Shown piece after piece: positions 21,840 through 33,400 of a stretch of 64,000 nt of DNA. The DNA is from Pseudocercospora fijiensis CIRAD86 (taxonomy: Eukaryota > Ascomycota > Dothideomycetes > Mycosphaerellales > Mycosphaerellaceae), in NCBI RefSeq assembly GCF_000340215.1, contig NW_006921541.1, positions 3,197,527 to 3,261,526 on the forward strand, read 5' to 3'. The position numbers and the translations under genes are program-made. The notes under the pieces were generated by a model. That model saw only the letters and a program-made list of their open reading frames with translations. It was not told the origin of the DNA and did no database searches. Positions within the stretch are counted from its first letter, which is position 1, and each line of letters opens with the position of its first letter.

Positions 21840-22673
21840 CAAGGTTCAATACTTCATATCGGCGCAGTGGAGTCATCGACCACTTCTCTACCCAGCCCTT
21901 GGGATTATCACGTGGAGGACCTTGCTAGAACAGCGGGTAGTTTCAGTCGGTTCTTGGACGACTCTACCCACACATTGCAGACGCTGTTGCTGCGCACGTC
22001 CTTGTCCATCGACCCGGATAGTGATGCCTTGCGCTTGAATCTGGATAGGAGAGAGCGCTGCCTGATTGAGTACTTTTCTCAGTTGTCAACACGGAGGCAT
22101 ATATGCTGAGACCTTGACGTCGACTTCCATTTCCGGCTTCAGAGAAACGCTGCTCTTCCTGCAACAACACTTCGTCGGCTGCTCGACCTTACTTCGCAAG
22201 CTACAGAGATGTACGCATTTACAATGATGGCCATTTTCGACTCGTATCTAGAGCGTGGTCAAGGTTTGCCGTCCAGGAAGCAGCTGTGCGAGCTTTTCGT
22301 GAAGCGTTTCGAAACTGTGAAGCAGCACGACAACGTCAAGAAATTCTTCGCCAACTTCGATACCGCGAAGCGTGAATTGAGAGACAAGCACTACAACTGG
22401 TACAATCGTCGTGCCATCGAATAAGAGCGTCCAATCTTTGATAGGCGTGGTCGGACGCGAATGGATGCTCTTGGTCAGGCACTGGACCTCGTCCCGAGCA
22501 CCGGATTCAACAGGTCGAGAAGAACGTCCCAGATTTACAGCTGTCTTATTTCCCATGATGATTCTCTCAAGGACGAGTGGACGCAACAGTTCTTGGAGTC
22601 ACAACCTGGCCAATTCTTCTCTATTCGAGTTCTTACCTCTTTGGTTCTGGATGACTGGGCCAGAGTAGAATAA
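21840..22673 (+). pseudogene. broken gene, unknown family: one frame with two in-frame stops
   Basis: One frame runs 21840-22673 with protein-like composition throughout, interrupted only by TGA at 22107-22109 and TAA at 22422-22424. Segments: PWDYHVEDLARTAGSF...RERCLIEYFSQLS, then SYLERGQGLPSRKQLCELF...RDKHYNWYNRRAIE, then LVPSTGFNRSRRTSQIYS...FFSIRVLTSLVLDDWARVE. No GT-AG intron removes either stop. CGA to TGA and CAA to TAA changes would be RIP-type transitions. No family recognised and no start codon identified. Introns I failed to see remain the alternative. Confidence 0.45.
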
Positions 22674-22845
22674 GGAAGGATAATATATCTCTTGCTTTCC
22701 CAACGTCTAAGCGGAACTTGAGAGGCCTGATAAACGGCAAAAGAAATGTGCAGTACGTGACTTCGACGTCCCAATGCAGAGAACTTGTAGCAAGAAGTAA
22801 AAAATATGCAGAGAGTGGCAAAAATAACAAACACCCAAATAAGGC

Positions 22846-22928
22846 TGGACAATTAGGGGATCGAACCCTAGTCCTTCCGCACATCGAGAAGATGCAAAGC
22901 GGACGCGCTACCACTGCGCCAATTGCCC
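22846..22928 (-). tRNA. tRNA-Ala (anticodon TGC), 11-nt intron
   Basis: The minus strand folds as a cloverleaf. Acceptor GGGCAAT/ATTGTCC with A discriminator (one G-U pair), D arm GCGC AGTGGTA GCGC, anticodon stem TCCGC/GCGGA with loop TTTGCA, T arm TAGGG TTCGATC CCCTA. The anticodon TGC is at 22896-22894. An 11-nt intron (22882-22892) follows the purine 3' of the anticodon, the canonical eukaryotic nuclear tRNA intron site. The mature tRNA is 72 nt before CCA. A73 agrees with alanine identity. Confidence 0.9.
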
Positions 22929-23892
22929 TGATCTGATAGGGCAGGTGGTGGCCAAAATAATATATAGTTGGAGCAGGAGCTAGGAGGTAGCGGAATTTCA
23001 GCTCGGTGGGGCCCGCCAAGCCTGTAAGAGACAACTTCCGAAAAGAAGGGGAATTCGATTAGAGGTATTCGCAAAGCCAATTGATGCTATTGAAAACATC
23101 CGTTAGAGTCCACTGGAGATGTATCTCACAATTATGAGAAGTACTTTGCTCCCAGACATTGAGAAGCATATCGAGTTTTAGAAGGAAGAAAGCTTTTCCG
23201 AAGATCCGAATCCGAAGAAAAGCGATTGCAGAGCGAAGACAAACAAGCAGCGACCGAGACAGATGAGATGCTGGCATGTCTACAACAGAATGACAGTTTA
23301 ATGTCTGGTAGTCTTTCATGGGAAGGAACTTGAGGTCTCAGGCCGACACGGAAGCCGACGGTAAGCATCATGACCAGAACACAGACTGAACAAATGACAA
23401 GATCCAGACCTCAGGGCAGCAATCAATACTATAAGCCACCTACTATCCTCATTGAAGCCCCTGTCCTATACCTCAATAACTTCCTCATCAAACCTACCCT
23501 CGACTACATTCGACCATGCCAAGCACCAGCACGAGAAGAACCATGTTCCAGCAAGTTCCACCAACACCTATTCCTGTGCTTTCACTCGAATACATGCAGG
23601 ACCGCGGCGCCGTCTGAATCATACCACAATATTGCTTCACCATGCAGTACCTGCTTGGCAGGAGAACCACACCTTCCCATTCGTCCTCAACCAGAACGCC
23701 ACAGTCGCGCAAACCGCTAATGCCAAGGCCTTCTCCCATTCAGCTCTCTTCCGGCCCCAAAACTTCGTCTCCTGAGACAATACGGCCAAGAAACCACGCA
23801 TAGTCAAGGGGGATCAAAGTATCATAAACACAAAATATAGGTATTGCCCTTTCCAACCCCAACCCAGCTCCAACTCCCTTCCCCCAACAACC
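22929..23892. other. intergenic, one weak coding-like stretch
   Basis: No supported gene. A plus frame ending at 23775 (VPAWQENHTFPFVLNQ...SALFRPQNFVS) looks mildly protein-like and could be a terminal exon of an unidentified gene; no clear start or splice set found. Confidence 0.35.
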
Positions 23893-24656
23893 ATGCATCC
23901 CTCAACCCTCCCACTCCTCCTCTCAGCAACCCTAGCAACCGCACTCCTCAACCTCCGAGCTTCAACTTTCACCCACCTCCTCGGCCGCCAAACCCTCCCA
24001 CTCACCACATGTTTCGGTTCCGCCCCCTCTACTGAACTCAATCCTTGTGAATATATCTGTGGAAAGGGGTCTAGACAATGCGTGAGTGAGGGAAACTGTT
24101 TTAATCCTAGTAAGGGGGAGACGTGTTGTGAGGATGGGAGTAAGTTGAGATTGAATTAACGAAGGAGAGGAAATAAGTTCGCTGACGGTTTTCAAAAATA
24201 GCGTATTGTCCGGAAAAGTCTTATTGTTCTAATGAAGGGTGTTGCGATGAAAGTTTGAGTTTGGAGGAATGTGGTGCTGTTAGGACAATTGGGACGCTCG
24301 CTGGGGAGTATTTTGAGACTTCGACGGCAGGACCTGAGACAACTCCTACTGTTTCTGCTTATGAGTCAACCTCTGCTATCATCGATCCAGCGCCGACATC
24401 TTACTCCTCCTCGTCGAAGTATCTTGAGCAGCCAACTCCATATTCGTCAGCACCAACTTCTTCATCTTCATCGATAGATGTGACGATCTCGCCGACGATT
24501 CCAGCTTATCCGACTTCAGCTGAGACGAGCGGTACGAATTCTACGCTCCCGTCGTATACGCCTGCTCAGCAGACGAGAAATTCTGGGCTCAGGCGTGAGG
24601 TTGCTGGATGGACGGTTGGCGGGTTGGCGGCGTTGGGGATGGGGTTCTTTGTTTGA
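23893..24656 (+). CDS. secreted Cys-rich, Ser/Thr-rich GPI-anchor-type surface protein, 233 aa
   Basis: Exons 23893-24139 and 24202-24656. The intron 24140-24201 has a GTAAGT donor, GCTGAC branch site and AATAG acceptor, and joins in frame. N-terminal signal peptide MHPSTLPLLLSATLATALL. Then a compact domain with 12 cysteines (about residues 40-115: NPCEYICGKGSRQC, GETCCEDG, YCPEKSYCSNEGCC), then ~90 residues of Ser/Thr/Pro stalk (SSSSSIDVTISPTIPAYPTS). The end is a basic RREV followed by the hydrophobic tail GWTVGGLAALGMGFFV, typical of a GPI-attachment signal. Likely a cell-wall or plasma-membrane surface protein. The exact family is not recognised; the paired Cys spacing resembles small fungal adhesin or effector-like domains. 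Confidence 0.75.
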
Positions 24657-24894
24657 GTCTGATGTTCTGAAGCTTGCAGGGGATTTGATGATGTCGGATC
24701 AAGTATTTCCCAGGTCGAGTTAAAGGTGCGGATTCGGAGGATTGGCTGTTTCATGGACTAGTGATAACTTAGCTAGAACCTGTCGGAAAGTTATAACGTC
24801 GAATGATCAGAACGGAAGCAAAACAATCGCCCTCATCTCGACGTTAAGCGATGAAGGTTGATCATGTCTTTTTGGCATCTGATGCCCGTCACTC
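24657..24894. other. intergenic
   Basis: Downstream of the GPI-type protein gene. Nothing recognised. Confidence 0.5.
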
Positions 24895-25224
24895 ATGCAG
24901 CGGATGTATGCATTCGAATCGTACGGGTACTGCAGCATCACAGGCCGTTTCAAGGACATCATCATCCGGGGCGGCGAGAACATATACCCACTGGAGATCG
25001 AAGAACGTCTCGTCCAGCATTCGGCTATCGATCGAGCCATTGTCGTGGGCTTACCGCATCCCCGTTATCAAGAAGTTCCTGCCGCGTTCCTGTAAAGGGC
25101 TGAGGGAGCCGCTCGGCCGAGCGACGACGAGATCAGGGAGTGGATTCGAGCCACGCTCGGCAGACATAAAGCCCCGGCTCATGCATTGACGCCAAATGGA
25201 ATGGTGGCGAAGTTGGAAAATTGA
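24895..25224 (+). pseudogene. AMP-binding (acyl-CoA synthetase-like) C-terminal fragment
   Basis: The frame gives [19 protein letters not shown] followed by [10 protein letters not shown] and [16 protein letters not shown]. This is the hinge and start of the C-terminal subdomain of ANL-superfamily acyl-CoA synthetases (A8 motif). A TAA at 25093-25095 interrupts; the same frame then continues with SDDEIREWIRATLGRHKAP, the expected next family block, to a TGA at 25222-25224. The whole N-terminal ~400 residues are missing, so this is a truncated, nonsense-mutated relic. Confidence 0.75.
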
Positions 25225-25412
25225 ATTGCAGAGGACTGCTGCTTCCCCCAAGCCAAGCCCAACGCCAAGACCAAAACTGTTATGAAGTTGAGATTGTGGA
25301 TGATTGTGTAGAGGAGGAAGGCTAATTACAAAGGTGGAGCCGTCGCTCTATTAGTCAGCCAACCCCTGGACCGTTACTTCCTTGTTCCGTAACAAAAACA
25401 CCGCCCAATAAT

Positions 25413-25715
25413 TCACTCGTACATCTGCAACACCGCCTGCTCCTCATACTGTAGATCCTCAGTCTTCTCTGCCATCTTGATTATTATGCTCTGGGCAGCG
25501 TGCCTGGCCCGCTCCGCCATGAGACTGAAATTGGACGATGGAACTTGCTTGCTATTGGTGTCAACGAGGGAATGTGTCCGAACCGGGTAATAGTGGTTAT
25601 GGAGGAGATTTTCGTTTCCCTGAAGATATTTGTGTTTGATATGCCAGAGATGTAACAAACATATCTTACCTGAATCTGTGGATTTTGGTTGATGTCTCCT
25701 GCTATTGGTTGGCAT
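25413..25715 (-). CDS. possible small protein, 100 aa
   Basis: Open frame from ATG at 25715 (MPTNSRRHQPKSTDSG) to TGA. The C-terminal half has plausible composition (MAERARHAAQSIIIK, EEQAVLQMYE). A GTAAGA...TTCAG pair of 50 bp lies inside but splicing it would shift into stops. No homology recognised. It sits close to and divergent from the dehydrogenase relic at 25757. Weak call. Confidence 0.25.
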   Translation of the reverse strand: MPTNSRRHQPKSTDSGKICLLHLWHIKHKYLQGNENLLHNHYYPVRTHSLVDTNSKQVPSSNFSLMAERARHAAQSIIIKMAEKTEDLQYEEQAVLQMYE

Positions 25716-25756
25716 GCTGTCAAGAAAGGAAATTTGGACGAAGGGAAAGAGCAAAA

Positions 25757-26201
25757 GGTGTTGGGCAGATTTGTGTTTCGGAGGTGTCGGCTCTTGGGGT
25801 TCGATATGCTAGGGAGGCGGGAGCTAAGATGTTGCTTAACCCACTTCAAAATGATGTGGTTGGAAGGTGTTGGTCCGCATGCTGTGTTCGAGTGTGCTAG
25901 GGTGCATGCTAGTATGGACACCTCGATCGAAGTTGTGATCCAATCCGAATATCACCAATCGGAGGCATTTGGCGTATGCTGGAAGTAATGTGGATTCAAG
26001 GGAGGAGTTTGATGAAGTTATTAAGGCTATTGCTGATGGTATGTACTGGACTTTGATGCCGCTGACGCTTTTGAAGGTAGCATACTCAACCCCCAAGCCA
26101 CAATCACCGCGAGAATACCGCTATCGAAAGGTGTCGATGAAGAATTTGGCGCTTTGCTGAAGGACCGAGAAAACGATGTCAAGATCCTGGTGCATCTCTG
26201 A
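25757..26201 (+). pseudogene. medium-chain dehydrogenase ((R,R)-butanediol dehydrogenase-like) relic
   Basis: Successive blocks in family order. VSALGVRYAREAGAKMLLNP then LQNDVV (Rossmann region) is followed, after a frameshift and deletion, by VGPHAVFECARVHASMDTS. After a second deletion comes AGSNVDSREEFDEVIKAIAD, and after a short GTATGT...GAAG interval (26039-26076, either a degenerate 38 bp intron or an insertion) comes ILNPQATITARIPL...FGALLKDRENDVKILV and TGA. The N-terminal catalytic zinc domain is absent. The ordered match to the zinc-dependent 2,3-butanediol/sorbitol dehydrogenase group is clear, and the gene is not functional. Confidence 0.8.
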
Positions 26202-26534
26202 GTCTTGATGCTACAACGCGCAACTTCCATCTTGAAGTCAATTTCAAGTCGCTCTGAAGAAAATAATAGTGCAAGTGTTTTGCCCTCGAGTCTGTGCATG
26301 TTCGGAGACAGGAAGTCTCATCCACGACATGTGGTCTGGTCGTGGAGAATCTGCGGCAAGGAGGAAAGGTGCCGAGATCTCGATAATTCTGTAAAGGAAT
26401 GCCTCCTTGAGCAGAAATATGCGCGCTCTGCGTGCGATGTTTGAGACTGGACCACTGTCGATGACCCGCTGAGCACTACTCCAACTACATGGCGGATTTG
26501 TGCATCGCGTCGAAGATCCCGAATGATGGCCGTC
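26202..26534. other. short intergenic gap
   Basis: Between the dehydrogenase relic and the 3' end of the minus-strand paralog. Nothing recognised. Confidence 0.5.
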
Positions 26535-27707
26535 TCATCGAAGGACCTCATCCAGCCGCTCGATCATGGGACAGCAAAGCAGCTTGACCTTCCCTTCCGG
26601 CCGAAGTCTGCTGAGCACGAAGCGCTCAAGCGAAGTGCACTCCCTCGAAGTGTAGTTACGAGTGTACTTGACCTGCTTGGCGTGACGAGCACAAGCCAGC
26701 ATTGCGTCGATGGCAGCTGGAATGCTTTCTTCTTTCCTTAGGTAGAACTTGTCGTGAAGTCCGCCCGCGCTGCAAGGCGGGGGAGGAATAGTACCCCTTT
26801 GTTGCTCACTGTATATCGGACATACTTGCTCGCAGAGCGTAAGCAGGTCCAGACGTGACTTGCTGAGCTTCTCGAGCGCTGTTGCGAGTCTCAGAGGATC
26901 ATCTTTCGTGACTCTAAGGTCAATGACGACCGAAAGTCTGCGTATATTTACGACCTGTAGCGGAATAGAGTCGAAGAAGTTGGAAATGACCATGGCATTT
27001 TCGAATTTAAAAGTGTTGAGTCCATAGAATATTTTCGATGCTTCTCGTCGAACCTGTCTGGAGACTCGTAGCAACGCTGTCGTCGATACTTCTGGCAGCA
27101 CGTAACACGGACGGCCCCAGTCATTTGACGCGGTGCTCCGTTGCAGTGCCACGTGAAATAATATGGGCTCTCGGGTATCTCCAAGCTGCCTCATAACCGC
27201 TAGCGGACGGCTGCTTGCAATATCCAGCTCCGTGTCAAAGACCAGAGAGAGCTGGTAGATTCTGTTTCGGAGCTCCGGAGGGAGCTTAATGAAAAGGAAC
27301 ATTCCTGCTCTGGTAGGCTCCAAGTAATGCCGCAGGGCAACTCTCGCTGCTTTCGGACAGACTTTGAACACATCCCCATCGTCAGACCATTCAATGGGCA
27401 GGTCGTAACTGCTAAACGCCAGGTGTGTGTCCTCAAATGGATTTCGGTTCAAAGGAGAAAGGCTGGCGCGGGCAATCAAGCGGGCGTAATGCACGAAGGT
27501 ATCGATTGTCCACTTTTCCAATTCCTAGATGGTCGTGTACGAGAAGTCCTGCGAGGCACAGGCCATGATCATGAGCTCACAAGCAGAGAAGGGTGGCCTG
27601 TCTGACGCCATTCGATATGGCTCAACGAGATCTGTGATCTCTGCCCGCAATTCGGATTGCGCTAGCTCGGTCTTGAGTCGCATGTCCAATGTTATAGTTC
27701 GACTCAT
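26535..27707 (-). pseudogene. fungal LPPELRNRIY-family protein with one in-frame stop (copy 1)
   Basis: Starts ATG at 27707 (MSRTITLDMRLK) and stays in a single frame to 26535, broken only by TAG at 27527-27525, directly after DFSYTTI. No intron was found that removes it: the GTGAGC...CTAG option creates a TGA. Domain core LPPELRNRIYQLSLV, VSRQVRREASKIFYGLNTF, C-terminus CTSLERFVLSRL...VKLLCCP. This is the 2EXR/DUF7730-like family expanded in Dothideomycetes, function unknown. Translation could restart at an internal Met (MFLFIKLPPELR), leaving the core domain intact. About 390 codons in all. Confidence 0.65.
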
Positions 27708-28318
27708 GGCGCGCTTGGAGTCGCTTCGCGTGGTGAGACGGTTATTTCATGTATTCTTGATAAATGGGTGCTTGATAGACCGTTGCTGGGTAATGTTTGG
27801 TTGACGATGAAGATGGCCAGGACTGTGGAATCTACGATCAGCGCTTGCCTGGCGTCAAAAACGATCAATGGAAGTCGCGATATGCGGTTGCCTGTCTCCA
27901 TTCAGATGCTCCTCCCTCCAGATGGGTGAGCTTGATGTGGATGTGGTCAAACTTGTTTCAAATCAATGGCAATGCTTGGATCTGTATTAGTCGAAAGACG
28001 AGCTACTGTATCTTTGGAGCTCTGACATTCTCTTCATGTGATGCCAAGACCCGCGTCACTCACTTCGGACTACGTAATTTCATCTTGAACGTCGTCTGGT
28101 GGCGAGTCTAAGCAAAAGGAATGAACAGAAGCCAAACGCGAGCAAAATTGTTCCTTACCCATTGAAATGCATTCAAACGCTCAAAGCCAACGCCTTATTT
28201 CACAATATCGCCGCTGTTGAAATCCATATGCCTGGAGACGCCGGGAAAGTCCTTCTGAGTCTCCTTCTTCCCTATCCGACAACGCAAAGTTCTCTCCGAT
28301 TCAGGCTGCAACCATCCT
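27708..28318. other. intergenic spacer between the two paralogs
   Basis: 611 bp separating the start of copy 1 from the end of copy 2. No supported gene; presumed promoter of copy 1. Confidence 0.5.
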
Positions 28319-29545
28319 TCAGAAAAATTTGAACTCGTCGCGCTCCCTCTTGTCGACATCAGGACAGCACAGCATCTTGACTGTCGGTCGATGAGCGACT
28401 CTGCTCAGGATAAAGCGCTTCAGAGAGGTACAAGTCTCCGTGTAGCCAACCTCGACACTCTTCGCCCGCTTTGCCATGGACAAAATGGGCTTTAGTAAAT
28501 CTTCGACTTCTTCGTAGTATCTGTCATGCACGCCAGTCTTATCACATTTGTAGCAATCCATCGCCGGTACATCCTCAAAATATTCGTAGGAGATCATTAG
28601 CTTGTCAAGTCGAAGCTGAGGAAGATGCATGAGCTGGCGCAGCGACTGTCTGACGTAATCCTTGTACTCGCCGTACTTCATGTCCTCGATCCGTAATGTA
28701 ATATATACGAGCCGCAGTCGCTCGAAATTGCTCTTCATTCGCAGAGCCGTGTCCACCAACTCCTGTTGGCACTCAAAGACGAATGTGTTCAGACCGTAAA
28801 AGACGCCGATACTCTCTTCGTAGACTTGCTTGCAGGTCTGTGTGAGTACTAAATCGGCGACTGGACACTCCACAATAAGTACCAAAGACGAATTGGTTGC
28901 CCTCTTAACTTGGGAGAAGTGAAGCCGACTATTTGACGCGTAATGCCGAATATCATTGTCTATGTAGACCACTTGACCTCTTGTTCCTTACCCAGACAGC
29001 ATTATATCAAGCTGTAGAGATAGAGGAGTGCTGTACACAAAGAGGAGCTTGTAGATTCTGTTTCGAAGCTCAGGTGGTAGATCTGGGAAAGGTATTTTGC
29101 CTTTCCTAATCGGCTGCGTACATTCGTTTAGGTGGAATCGTGCTGCGTCAGTGCTTACGGCATATCTGTCTTTTTCCTGGCCGGTTTCGTTCTTAAGGCT
29201 CGTGACGCTGATAGGTGTATCAACGTTCATCAAAGCGCCAATAAAGCCTTCAATCATCTTTTCCGGTTCCCCATGATTTTCGTAGCAACTGTTATAGACA
29301 GAGTGGTTCTCGGTGTTCGCATCGAAATCAAAGTTGTCGAATATCCATTGGATTATGGTGCGCATGTTGGCGTTCTCCTCTTCGCGAGCTACCAGTGCAA
29401 ATACAATGAGATCGCGGAGGGCGAAAGGTGGCCGGTTTGTAGTAAAGCGGAATGGTTTGACAAGATGCATCACTTTTTCTCGTAGGCGACCTCGGATCTC
29501 GAGAGTGTGCTCCTTCGAGCTAGAATCAATGCAAGAATCTGCCAT
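28319..29545 (-). pseudogene. fungal LPPELRNRIY-family protein with one in-frame stop (copy 2)
   Basis: ATG at 29545 (MADSCIDSSSKEHTLEIRGR), one frame to 28319, broken only by TAA at 28990-28988 just after LQLDIMLSG. The two halves are in the same frame (distance divisible by three). Same layout as copy 1: RPPFALRDLIVFALV near the N-terminus, LPPELRNRIYKLLFVYSTPL, VYEESIGVFYGLNTFVFE, C-terminus CTSLKRFILSRV...VKMLCCP. It is a diverged tandem paralog on the same strand. Function unknown. The stop may be a RIP-type CAA to TAA change; readthrough or an unseen intron is less likely. Confidence 0.65.
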
Positions 29546-30311
29546 GCTATCGGCCGAACTCGAGTCACTTTAACACGGTCTCGATCGCGCGTAAGGCTTC
29601 GGTAACTGGCGAGTGCTTGTTATGCTAACACTAGCTTATTAGCGGTAGTGTTGATGTTTCGTATACGGTAATGTTGGTGTTGATTTTTCGTGTGCAGTAA
29701 TGTTGTGTCGCAAGAAAGCGTTTGATGTGATCCAAAATGTAAACAAGGCAAGAACTCGAGCTATGACCAAGTGCGGGCCGCACAGCGCGATATGTGAAAC
29801 GTGCGCCTTATCACATGCTTGGGTTGTAGCTTCCAGCTCACATACCGCCGTCCACTTTGGCTGTCACTCTGGGTGTGCGTATAAGTGCCGGCAACATCCA
29901 TACTTGAGTTCGTGCTGATGCACTTGCGCGCCGGGACAGTTCCACCTGCAGGCTGATGCACCTAACTGACATTCGATAGCAGTGCCTAATAATAACTGTA
30001 GAAATGGTTGTTACCGCTATACTATTCAAAGAAACTGTCTCGTTATACTTCGCTATATCATCATTGTATTTGTCTGTATCCCATTAGTGATGCATGCCAC
30101 GCTAGACATGTTAGCGCTTATAGTAAAAGGTAATAGATAGTCTAGGATCAGCGGAGACACAATAGGCCATCTACCTTACTGCGTATCTTTGTGAACTGAG
30201 AATTGAAACTGAGAATCATTTTCTAGGCCTTTAGTAACTCCTACACTGTTTGCCTTGTTTGCTAACTCTCTTTTAAAGTAAGATTAGCAAGTTAGCCGGA
30301 TTATCCCTACC
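29546..30311. other. transition into transposon island
   Basis: No gene. Composition shifts from normal to TpA-rich between about 29.9 and 30.3 kb. The dinucleotide trend suggests RIP influence near the Copia insertion. Confidence 0.45.
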
Positions 30312-30316
30312 TAAGA

Positions 30317-30498
30317 TATTGTGAATCGTGCTAGGGATGCAACTAATCATCGGATTAACAACTATGTAACTATACAAAGAAGGATTAGGAGCCAGCTATA
30401 GAAACTGCAGTTAATATACCTATTATGTATCCTTCCTCTTAGTACAGGTTAGCTAATAGTATCAGCTAACTAGTATATTACCTAACTAAACTACAACA
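30317..30498 (-). repeat. Copia 3' LTR
   Basis: 182 bp, about 90% similar to the LTR at 36515-36696. Most differences are C/T or G/A. Flanked outside by TAAGA. Confidence 0.9.
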
Positions 30499-33400
30499 CT
30501 CCCCCTTAGGTAGAGATAATATACTATTCAGATTAGACACTCCAAATCTAGGCTTAGAGCTTCACTTCATCTTCTAACTGCCTTTAGATATTAGACTATA
30601 TCTGCTTTATATACAGCTTTATATACTATACTACTTATACGTGCTTATGTTACATTGTTTGCTAATTGGTTTGCTTTAGAGTAATGTCCTTAGTCGTAAT
30701 TGCAGGGTTAGCAGGCGCCTATAAAAGACACTTAAACTTAACTAGATAACTTGAACTTTTATAATCTACTCTTTAGCAATCCCCTAAGTACTAGCAGCCT
30801 CTACTAGAATTCAAATTCTTACTAAGACCTTTTAAGTCTAATAGCTAGCCGAGACTTTATTATAGCAATAATTCTTTACCCTAGCCTAGGGAGTATAGCG
30901 AGTAGTATAGGTAGTAGTAGCAGCGGCGGCGGTAGTAATAATCTAAACAAGAATCGGCACCCTTCGCGTTATAATAAGCTCTAGCTTATAGAGACTAGTA
31001 AGTATTACTATTAGAGTTTCCCCTTTCCTAACAATTTACTAACTAGGCGTAGTCCTTAAGGAAGTTTAGTTAACTGTCGCGATTCTCTAGAGAATTATCT
31101 AGTGCTTAACTAATATTAGTCCGGAGTAGACTCCGCCTTAGCTACGTAACGTTAATGTTAGGCATTTCATTACGAGCTAGGATAATGCTCGGCTGTTTCT
31201 AAGTATGCCTCCGCGTCTACGTAAGGCGGCTAAGGCATTCAATTTAGGCTTAAAATCGAATGTTAACTACTTGCCTGCCGCGCTTGTATATACGGCTACT
31301 GCTAGACGCGTGTATACTAGTAACAGCTAGTACGGTCCTTGCAAGCAGTTAAAGGGTCCGTACTTAGAGTGTATAACTCTGAGTTATCGAATTAACGGTT
31401 AGGATATCGCTTTCCTAAAGGGCGCTTACACTAACTATGCTAGCCTAAATTATTATAGTTAATGCGAGTTCTCTAGTAAGTTGAATCTAGTCCTATGCAT
31501 TTTTTAAAGCAAAAACACTAATTCTTTTATTAGGTTACGTCTCTCGGCTACGCTCTAATACGAATCGTTAGACGCCTATAGCGCCTCTACCGCCTCGTAA
31601 TCCGGGGAGTAGAGCAGGTACTAATCAGCGTCGTCTATACGTACTAGTCCCGTCTAGCATCGATTAGAGTACTCCTTAGGGCGCCTAGGTAGTAGCAAAT
31701 TTGCTGCTATAGCAGGCAAATGCTTATGCCTAGGCTGCTGCTTAGGGACGTAGTCGTAGTCTAGGTTCTAGGTTGTCTACTAGTCCTAGCTCGACTCGTA
31801 ATTCTAGTAGTCCTTAGAGGGGTTTCTCTAATTACGAAGACAGTAATGCTAAGATAGGTAGCTAATTAGGGAGATTCGGTTTTTTTTTTTTTTTTTAGTA
31901 GATAGAGAGCTATAATATGTGTTTTCGATTTTGAAATAGGCTAGGCAGTCTAGATTGGTAAAAGCCTTGCAGTATTAGAGAGTTTCTAACTCTTAAGGGC
32001 TAGGGTATTTCTTCCTACTTAGTCTCAATGTTGTTATAAAAGAAATTTTGTAGCTTAGACTGCATAGTATAGCTAGGCTGTTTCTAGAAATCAGAATGAA
32101 ATTCAATGAGTGTATAAAGCTTGTTTTCTAATCCTACAAATAAGATTTTTCTTTCTAAAGGAGTAACTTAGGAGTTTGTCCTAGAGACGCTATATTATTA
32201 GAGAATTTTGTTTAGAGATTTAGGCTTAGTAAAACAGTCCGCTAGCTGTTTATTAGTAGTAACGAATTCGATACTAATCTTTCCCTAGGTATACTGTTCT
32301 CTATAGTAGTAGTTCCTAAGGGAAACGTGCCTTAACCTCTTAGAATTAGTATAGTCCTTAATAAGGGAAATGGCTAACTAGTTGTCTACCTAGACATAAA
32401 TCCTATTGACTTCTTCCCTAGTAAGTAGTTGAAGCTTAGTCATTAAATTTCGGAGCTAGTAGATTTCTCTATATACTTCTATTAGAGCAATATACTCTAC
32501 TTTAGTGCTAGAGAGTACGACTTCCTTCTAGAGCTATAATCTCTATATAATTGGAGTGTTATTAAGAAGTATAAGGGCGCCTAATGTTGATCTTGATAAT
32601 AAAGGGTTACTAGCAAAGTCTGCGTTAGAGTATGCCTAAAATTCTAAAGTTTTCTTCTTTCTAAAGACAAGTCCTTTGTTAACTATGCTAGCAATATACC
32701 TCTAGAGATGTTTAGCAGCTATAACATACTTAGGTCCGGGATTCTAAAGGAACCTAGCAAGGTAGTTAACCGTATAGCTAATATCTAGTCTAGTCTAGTT
32801 AGCTAGAAACTGCATTTCACCAATTATAGTGTTAAACAGCTAGTAGTCCTAACGGTTATAGGGGGTTATAAGAGGCTCGTAAAGCTTCTTAAGTAGATGC
32901 TTTATTAGCTTGCACTAGTCCAAGCTATGCTTCTAAAGCTTCTCTTTAGTATAGTGTATCTAGGAGACAGTAAGGTTTCCTTCCTTGTCTTCCTTTAGAT
33001 AAAGGCTTAGAAACAGGTTAGACGTAATAATCTTAATTGTGTACTTCTTGCGAAGACCTTTAATTAGAGCATCGATCTTTGCCTTAGAGGTTCTAAAGAT
33101 TTAGAAGTTATCTATATAAAGGAGGACAAGAATACTATTACCTTGCTATAGGTAACAGTTACTCTTTGTCCTACTTAGGCTAAGTTGACGAAGAGTGTCT
33201 AAAGCATTATAGTGCTAGAGATTAGCGGCCTGCTTAAGGCTATACAATCCTTTTCTAATACGGATAATCTACTTTAGAGGGTGCTTCTTAAATAGGTGCG
33301 CGCCTTCTAGGGGTCTAATAAAAATCTCTTTGTCTAGAGGGGGATTCAAGAAAGCAGTCTCGATATCAACCTATCTTCGCTTCTAGTTTTTATTTACTAA

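Noticed and set aside
22846..22928. tRNA-Arg (TCG) or tRNA-Met reading of the same locus
   Set aside because: Those anticodons would need a misplaced loop; the TGC loop with an 11-nt intron after position 37 gives a perfect stem and A73.
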